Assembly (NCBI GenBank): GCA_027563935.2
Contig: CM050454.1
Span: forward strand, 25,789,501 to 25,853,500
Direction: 5' to 3'
DNA: 64,000 nucleotides
Source of the DNA: Costus lasius
Taxonomy: Eukaryota; Streptophyta; Magnoliopsida; Zingiberales; Costaceae
The notes under the pieces were generated by a model. The model did not search any database and was not told where the DNA came from. It worked only from the letters and a program-made list of their open reading frames with translations. The position numbers and the translations under genes are program-made. Positions 57,552-64,000 of the stretch are shown one piece after another; the stretch's first letter is position 1, and each line of letters begins with the position of its first letter.

Positions 57552-57689
57552 TAATAGATGTGTTATATGTCCATTAGTATTGATATGATTTTTCTTTTTT
57601 GATTTTTTTACATTTTTTATTAATTCAAGCATTTATCAAGTTGGTAGAACTTTTCTCAAACTTGGTATAGCTTTATGCAACTTTGACCT
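57552..57689. other. AT-rich spacer
   Basis: There are 138 bp between two LTR ends that face each other. It is AT-rich with T runs; I recognise nothing else in it. Confidence 0.4.
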
Positions 57690-59941
57690 ATTGACGGGAA
57701 ACCCTGAGGATATTTTACAAATTTTCATCAAACAATACAATTTCATAGAGGAAGAATATCCTCGAAACAGGCCAGTCCCAAAAACCCAATGAAGATCGTC
57801 TTGCGAGGGGGTCGACATGATGAGAGGAGAAAGTACCTAAAGCCAGTGGAGGCCGATGTCGAGGTAGGCGCCCAAGCATGCACCCTCTGCAGTCTCACAC
57901 ACACGGATCCTCGAATCCTCTTCTTCCACGCCCGGTGCTAGCCTCGGGAAGAAGATCCACGCCATAGGAGAGTCCTCTAATCAACTTGCGCCACCACCAA
58001 GGAGTGATGCACCAAAGGGAAAGAGGAAGAGAGGTTGCCAAAAGCCTTCTTACACCTTGCGCCAAGGATGGGAAGGAGGAAGAAGATTTTGGCCTTGATG
58101 GAAGAAGGAGAGCTTCTAAGTTATCCAAGCCGTCATCCCTTTACTTGTTCACGCCTCCAAGGATTAGTCTCACAAGAGGGGCGACAAGGGCTTGTTTTAT
58201 AGGAGCAAGAGGCGGTTAGGGTTAATTGGAAGGACTAGGCGATTAGGGCATGAATCAAGGAATTTAATCCATCGATTTATCTTAATTGAATTCTCAATCA
58301 TATTAGATAAATCCCTGGTTACATATGCGCCAAGCCTTGCCAAGCAAGGGTCAGCCATATGCGCCCCAATGTACACCTAAATAGGCAAACCTTCCATACA
58401 TGTGATAAGACCTAGTCAAAACACAATATATGATTGCCTATTAATACATTGGCACTACTCCTAATGCAATTATGAGTCTATTTAAGCCAAGTATCAGCCC
58501 TCATACGCCTATTGCCTTCCATAAGAAGCTTGCATGATTAAATCATATCAAATCTGAATTGATTGACTTTAATCATCAAGTGGATGCCATATGCGCTACT
58601 CCTAATCCAATTAGGAGTCATATGCGCCCAAGGCTTTGTGCCACACGCCTAGAGGCTGTCATATGCATCCAAGGATATTTCCTAAAAGGAAATCCTTCTT
58701 CTTAAGCATTTGGACCAAGTCCACACGCCTAGAGATACTTCATTGGGCCTCTTAATCACAAATCCTAATCCAATTAGGATTCTTAATCTAATTAGGACTC
58801 TTTGTTCTTAGGCCCAATTTATATCCTCATTAAGCCCTTAAGCCCATTAACCTTATTCTCATGGCCCATACTTCATTAAACATATTAACCAAGCCATTGG
58901 ATCCAATCCAATTTAACCCAAGGTCAAATGAGGCTAACCATGGCCAATTTTGATCAATATGCCAAAAATGGAAGTTGGCCCCAATAAGTTTCTTCCATCT
59001 CATCAGGCTCATTGGCTCTGATGAAATCTCCCAAATAGATCTGAGTTATCCATAACTTAATCCAAAGGCTACCCGATCAATACGAAAACTCGAGTATCAA
59101 AATGTGCGACCCTGTAGGGTCCTTTGACATTGGCAGTAATAATCTAAGGTCGTCACAAGCAGTGAGTGGCACCTAGCAGTGCATTGCTGCTACCAAAGTC
59201 ATCGGAATGGATATCGACATCGACATCCCCATCATCGCAACTAGGTACAAATACATTATAGTCCCTTTGCCAAACTGATATCCGATTGGACAAGTATGTC
59301 ATCACTTATTTTCACTCAATCTCATGGTCATGACTAAATCAGGTTATCACCTGGGTATGGCCATACACTTTCAGTCATAAAACCATAGAGGAGCTCCATG
59401 GATATCAAGCTTCCCTTAGGAAGGGGCAAATCCTCTATCTGTGCATTGACTTTCTCATATGGGTCGTGACATACTCAATGACAACCGTTATGACCTCCCA
59501 ACTATGGCGAGGCATTAGGTTGTATCAAAGCATGTTCCTAACCATATAGAAGAGTCAATGACCTCAAGTCTAGGGATCAATGCATCTCCTATCACTTATG
59601 AGGATAACTCATGACACCAAGTCATTGCCTCATAATGGGTCGGTCTAGTATATCTACCACTGATATACCCATATGTCTGCTTTAGCACCTCATGCCTAAC
59701 TAGGCTATATACCAGTCTCACATGTACTAGAGTTGTCCCATATCCACTCAGGTACTCGACTGGTGACTAGAGTTTGAGCACAGATCCAATTTGTCTCCAG
59801 GGACATTATTACGCATGTACATAATCGCATATGTAAATAGTGCATAATAATGACAATGCCAAAATGTTATATATAAGAAATATCAGTATCAAGTAGTACA
59901 AAGATGGATCAAAACTAGGTCTCAGGGCATATACACCAATA
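57690..59941 (-). repeat. B2 3' LTR (copia family B)
   Basis: Reversed, it aligns with B1: GGATATTTTACAA near its start, CTTCCACGCC to GAAGAAGATCC, TCCTAATCCAATTAGGA palindromes, GATGAAATCTCCCAAATAG, GTATGGCCATAC, and CATATACACCAATA at the end. A reversed polypurine tract (59942-59958) follows. It is clearly more diverged than the A LTRs. Its start is approximate to a few bases. Confidence 0.8.
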
Positions 59942-59962
59942 ATCTCCCACTTACACTTAGAT

Positions 59963-60344
59963 CTAGAGGTTGAGGAACCTCAACCCCATATCCCTGGCAT
60001 GACCATCATGCTTCTACTGCGCCAAAGCCTTGGTCATTAGGTCTGTTAGATTGTTCTCTATGTAACTCCGCTAATCTTGACTTCACCTCGGTCAATGATC
60101 TCTCTGATCAGGTGAAATCTTCTGAGTATGTGTTTGGACCTTTGATGAGACCATGGTTCCTTTGCCTGTGCAATAGCCTCATTATTGTCACAATAGAGCT
60201 CAATGGGATCCATAGCAGTCGAAACCACCTGAAGATCAAATATGAACTTCCTTATCCAAACAGCTTCTTTGGCTGCCTCAGAAGCAGTGACATACTCAGC
60301 CTCGGTTGTAAAATCAGCTATGGTGGATTGCTTGAACCTCTTCC
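59963..60344 (-). pseudogene. B2 copia pol tail (RNase H), degenerate
   Basis: On the minus strand it encodes a copia RNase H end: CDNNEAIAQAKEPWSHQRSKHI, RRFHLIREIIDRGEVK, then frame-breaking changes and stops, and finally GHARDMGLRFLNL with a stop at 59963-59965. The right side is cut by insertion of E at 60345. The remaining B2 sequence would be beyond E, outside the window. Confidence 0.82.
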
Positions 60345-62804
60345 TGTTAGGGAATACCGGGTGTAATTTAAAATTTTGCAGTCCCAGGACGTAGCGGAAG
60401 AATTATTACACCCGAAACATATTTTGTTCCTAAGGATCCATGCGAGAGAGAAGACACAAGGATGTGTTAGAGATGTACCTCTTTTGCTTGTCTAGATGTC
60501 GAAGCCATGTTGAAGGCGCCCAAGTGTTCGCCCTCCATAAGTATCCACACGTCGACTCCTTGATCGTTGCTCCCTTCCATGCTTGGTGCTAGCCTCGGGA
60601 AGAGAATCAAGCCTTCACCTCACTTGCGGCACCTTAAGAGAACTTGCGCCAAGGAGAGGATATGGAAGATGCCGCCAAGGACTTCCCTTTACTTCTTTGC
60701 TTGCGCCACCTCCAAGGTGCATTTATGGCCAAGGAATGATGAAGGGCTTGTGGCAAGAAGATGCCAACAAGCACAAAGAATCCTTGCGCCAAAGAAGAGA
60801 GGAAGAGTAAGAACTTTCGGCTCCAAGGAAGAAGATTGCGCTCCTTGATGAAGAAGAAGAGCTCCAAGCTCTCAAGTTGTCGCCCTTTGCCCTCCAAGTC
60901 TCTCCAAGAGATATGTTACCCCTCCTAGATGTTGTCCACACGAATCAACCTCTTTGTGGGAGCGACAAGGGTCCTATTAATAGGACAAGGGGCGGTTAGG
61001 GCAATGGCTAGGATCATGCCAAGTGGGCGGCTAGGATAAAGGAGTCTTGAGGAAAGGAAAGTCTCCAAGACTTTGCCATAAACCTCATTCAACCTATCCT
61101 TATTTGTCCAATAGTCATATCAGCCTAAGACATGCCTTAGAGGCATTCTTTCCATCAAAGGAGAAGTGGCTAGGCGCAACATGCATGAGGAGTTTCGGCT
61201 AGGGTAAGGGTTTGGGCGCATGTAGGGTTCATAAGGAAAGTCTCCAAGACTTTACCATAAACATCTTCCTACTTCTCATATGTGCCCAAGCTCTTTCCAA
61301 AAGAGTCCTCAAGCCATATCAGCCCCAAGACTTGCCTTAGAGGCAAGTATTCCATCCAAGGAAGAGGGGCTAGGCGCAACATGCATGAGGAGTTTCGGCT
61401 AGGGTAAGGGTTTGGGCGCGTGTAGGGTTCATAAGGAAAGTCTCCAAGACTTTACCATAAACATCTTCCTACTTCTCATATGCGCCCAAGCTCTTTCCAA
61501 AAGAGTCCTCAAGCCATATCAGCCCCAAGACTTGCCTTAGAGGTAAGTATTCCATCCAAGGAAGAGGGGCTAGGCGCCCTTTACTTCCATAATGAAGAAA
61601 AGGCGCCTCCCTCACCCCATTATGCCCCTAGGCGCCAATGGGGTGAGATTTCTCCCCATTATGCCCTTTTAAGCCAATTCCTCTTCATGACAACTAATTA
61701 TTGGGCCTCATTGGATAATGAGCTAGCCCAAACTTCATGGCATGGGTTGATTAAGTCATTGGATCTAATCCAATGCAACCCTAATCCAAATGCGACCAAT
61801 CTAGGTCAATTTCGGGTCAACCTGCCAAAAATGAAGTTTGGCTCCGATAACTTTCTTCCAACTCATCAGGCCCATTGGCGCTGATGAAATCTTCCAAATG
61901 GATCCAAGTTATCCAATAACTTGATCATAAGGCTTCTGATTAAAGCAACGTTAAGAGTCTATTGCGTGTGACCCCGTAGGATCCATATGACGATGGCAAT
62001 GATGTAAATATCATAAGTAGTGAGGGATATCTAGCAACACATCACTACTACCCATGTCATAGGACTTAAGTCATTATGGCAACAACTCCTAACAAGCAAC
62101 GAGGATTCCCATTGCATTATAGATCCCTTTGCCTTAGCTGATATCCTGCCATTGGATTAGTCTCAAGTTTATTATCCAATGTATTGGTCATGACTCAACA
62201 AGTGTGGCCACACTTTCCTATCATGCACCAATAAGGTGGGGCGCCCCGAGTGGATATCACGCTTCCAATAAGGAAGGGGCAAATCCTACTATTGGTCATC
62301 CATGTCTCTACATGACTTATGACATGCCCAATTACAGTCGTTTTGATCTCCCAATTACGGAGAGACGTAAGACTGTATTAAAGCATACCCATCATCAAAT
62401 CTAGACATGAATACCTCAAGTCTAAGGATCAATGCAAACCTCTTGCATGTGAGATTGACTTGTTGACTAGACAAGTCAATCCTCACGTTGGATCACTCTA
62501 GTGCATCCAATGCACCTGTATGTCTGCGTTACTGTGCCCCGCACCTAACCAGCCCATACACCAGTCTCACATGTACCAAAGCTGTCCCATATCTGCTAAG
62601 GTACCTTGTCTGGGGATAGCTTATGAGAATGGATCCAATCCAAACTCCTGGGACATTATTTATGCAACTCTATACATCAACGCAGGTAGAGAAGTCTGCA
62701 TAATAACGACCATGCCTATATAAAGAGTAATAGTTCTATCAAAGTACATTCAAACAATGCCTGACCATGTCCATACATTGGTCTTTAGGGCATATACACC
62801 AACA
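60345..62804 (-). repeat. E 3' LTR (copia, related to family B)
   Basis: On the plus strand it reads TGTTAGGGAATACCGG to CATATACACCAACA and is 2460 bp. It shares the B blocks (CTAGCCTCGGGAAGAGAATC, GCTGATGAAATCTTCCAAATGG) and has the palindrome AAGTGTGGCCACACTT at 62200-62215. The 5 bp to its left are CTTCC; the right end of the element is outside the window. Small open frames in it (60567-60848, 61480-61884) show no domain. Confidence 0.8.
61035..61575. repeat. 200-bp tandem repeat in E LTR
   Basis: GCTAGGCGC occurs at 61169, 61369 and 61569, exactly 200 bp apart. The units 61169-61368 and 61369-61568 are almost identical, and a more diverged partial unit precedes them from about 61035. Confidence 0.88.
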
Positions 62805-64000
62805 ATCTCCCACTTGCACTAAGACCAAGGACAACTGGTGTTTAGTCAGTTCCAATGTCTTTAGTATGACCCATTTAGCTTCCGCTGTGCCAGAGGCTAG
62901 GTCAGTGGGTTTTTCCAGATTGCTATATGTGTTTATTTTAACAAATTTGATCATCATCCTTTTCCATGATCTCTAAGATCAGATGATCTACTGTAGTACA
63001 TACTTGAGCATTAAGTTCCTTCTCTTATGCTATGGTCCTAGTAAGAACTATACTGGACCATCAAGCATCATGAACTAGATCAAGTTCAAATGAATGAAGC
63101 TGCCTCCTTGGCTGCCACAAGGAGGTGCAATGTACTCAGCCTTATTTGTAGAATCTTGCAACTTTGGTTTGCATAATGCTCTTTCAGCACACAACACCAT
63201 AACAAGGCAAAGCGCAAATCCTGGCTGTGATCAATAGTCACTAGACTGGAACGAAGTGTCAGTGTACCCTTGTACACAAAATTCTTTCCTGTCTATCATA
63301 GACTATACTCCAATCCTTTATACTTCCCAAGTATATATATAAGGATTGCTTTCACAGCTATCTAGTGTTAAACACTAAGATCTGATTGAAACTTGCTGGC
63401 TATGCTCCAAGCATTTGCCACGAATGGTCTTGAGTATTTTATTCAAAACATGATCTATCCTACATACCATGTATCAGGATTTTAGACCCATGTTATTACT
63501 CTCCAGCTATGTCATATGACATAATATCCTTGAGAGAGTCAGACCATATCTTCCTGGAAGATATCAATATTTGGAATCATCCAATATAAACTTCTCCAGA
63601 AACTCTTGGATGAACATAGATCGACTAAAGGGCAATGACTTTCTTGGATCTCTTTCTATAGATCCTCATGCCTAGGATGTTGGCATCATTCCCTAGATCA
63701 TTCTTCTCGAAATACATATCAAACTTTTTCTTCACCATGTGAAGAGCTGAGATGTCATTCCATGTGAGGAGAATATCATCAATCATCTAGAACAAGAAAT
63801 ACTATTAAGGTGCTTCCAGTGATCTTCTTGTAAACACAGGCTATTTCAAATATGCTTGCATAACACCATGCATATCTTTATGGCCTTGATATGAAAACCT
63901 TCTGGCTATTTCCTTATAAATATCTTTTTCAGATGTCCATGCAAGAAAGGCAGTTTTCATAACAACATGCCATAACTGATCATGCAATTATAACAAGCAG
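62805..64000 (-). pseudogene. E copia pol, heavily decayed RT and RNase H, cut by window edge
   Basis: A reversed polypurine tract (62805-62820) is followed by a minus-strand copia pol. Near the window end it reads LHDQLWHVVMKTAFLAW, matching the family motif for [14 protein letters not shown]. Further along, MIDDILLTWNDISALHMVKKKF matches the YVDDILIIGND region, with the catalytic Tyr-Val changed, and IYRKRSKK and NKAEYIA match RT and RNase H motifs. Stops and frameshifts are frequent, so it is non-functional and much older than the A copies. Confidence 0.8.

Noticed and set aside
60567..60848. 93-codon frame in E LTR
   Set aside because: The region aligns with the GC-rich transcribed part of LTR B; overlapping frames exist on both strands, a composition effect.
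62767..62976. Small plus-strand frame near the E PPT
   Set aside because: It runs across the LTR end and antisense to the decayed pol.

Overview
The window is plant nuclear DNA made almost entirely of LTR retrotransposons stacked inside one another. I see no host gene, rRNA, functional tRNA gene or CRISPR array. The elements are Ty1/copia of the Angela/BARE-1 type (LTRs of about 1.65-1.7 kb starting TGTTGGGGTATGCCC) and Ty3/gypsy chromoviruses (one Tekay/Del-like with LTRs of about 2.96 kb, one CRM-like with 1.64 kb LTRs). All primer-binding sites match initiator Met-tRNA (TGGTATCAGAG). This points to a large, repeat-rich flowering-plant genome; a monocot is plausible but not shown.

Names used below. 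A = Angela-like copia family: A3 (1-1909, 3' end only), A0 (5445-14489), A1 (22796-31813, minus), A2 (42140-56769, minus), a solo LTR (49575-51293) and an LTR stub (5114-5444). B and E = more diverged copia families with longer LTRs: B1 (1910-5113), B2 (57690-60344, minus), E (60345-64000, minus). C = CRM-like chromovirus (14490-41425, plus). D = Tekay/Del-like chromovirus: D1 (16110-35823, minus) and the 5'-truncated D2 (45109-52374, plus). F = an old gypsy-like remnant (41426-42139 and 56770-57299).

Layout. Positions 1-5444 are pieces of A3 and B1. A0 follows with two nearly identical LTRs, but its flanks do not match. C comes next; its gag is split by D1 (target duplication AAGTT), and D1 is split by A1 (target duplication ATACC). 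C lies beside F, and F is split by A2 (target duplication ATCTT). Inside the pol of A2 lies D2, and inside the D2 LTR lies a solo A LTR (target duplication GGGGT). The right end holds an LTR-B fragment, B2 and, inserted in B2, E, which runs off the window.

Within each element the LTRs carry transcription signals, the PBS and PPT prime reverse transcription, and one gag-pol frame encodes capsid, protease, reverse transcriptase, RNase H and integrase (protease-integrase-RT-RNase H order in copia; integrase last, then a chromodomain-like tail, in the chromoviruses). A1 is the only copy with a complete frame (1293 aa) and almost identical LTRs, so it is the youngest and the most plausible source of proteins for its defective relatives. 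LTR divergence follows the nesting order: A2 is oldest (about 1 percent), C, D1 and A0 are intermediate, A1 is youngest (about three differences in 1646 bp by eye). The most useful observations are a tRNA-like segment and covarying hairpins in the A-family leader, a palindrome array in the B LTR, a 26-bp copied filler at a deletion junction, and the mismatched flanks of A0.
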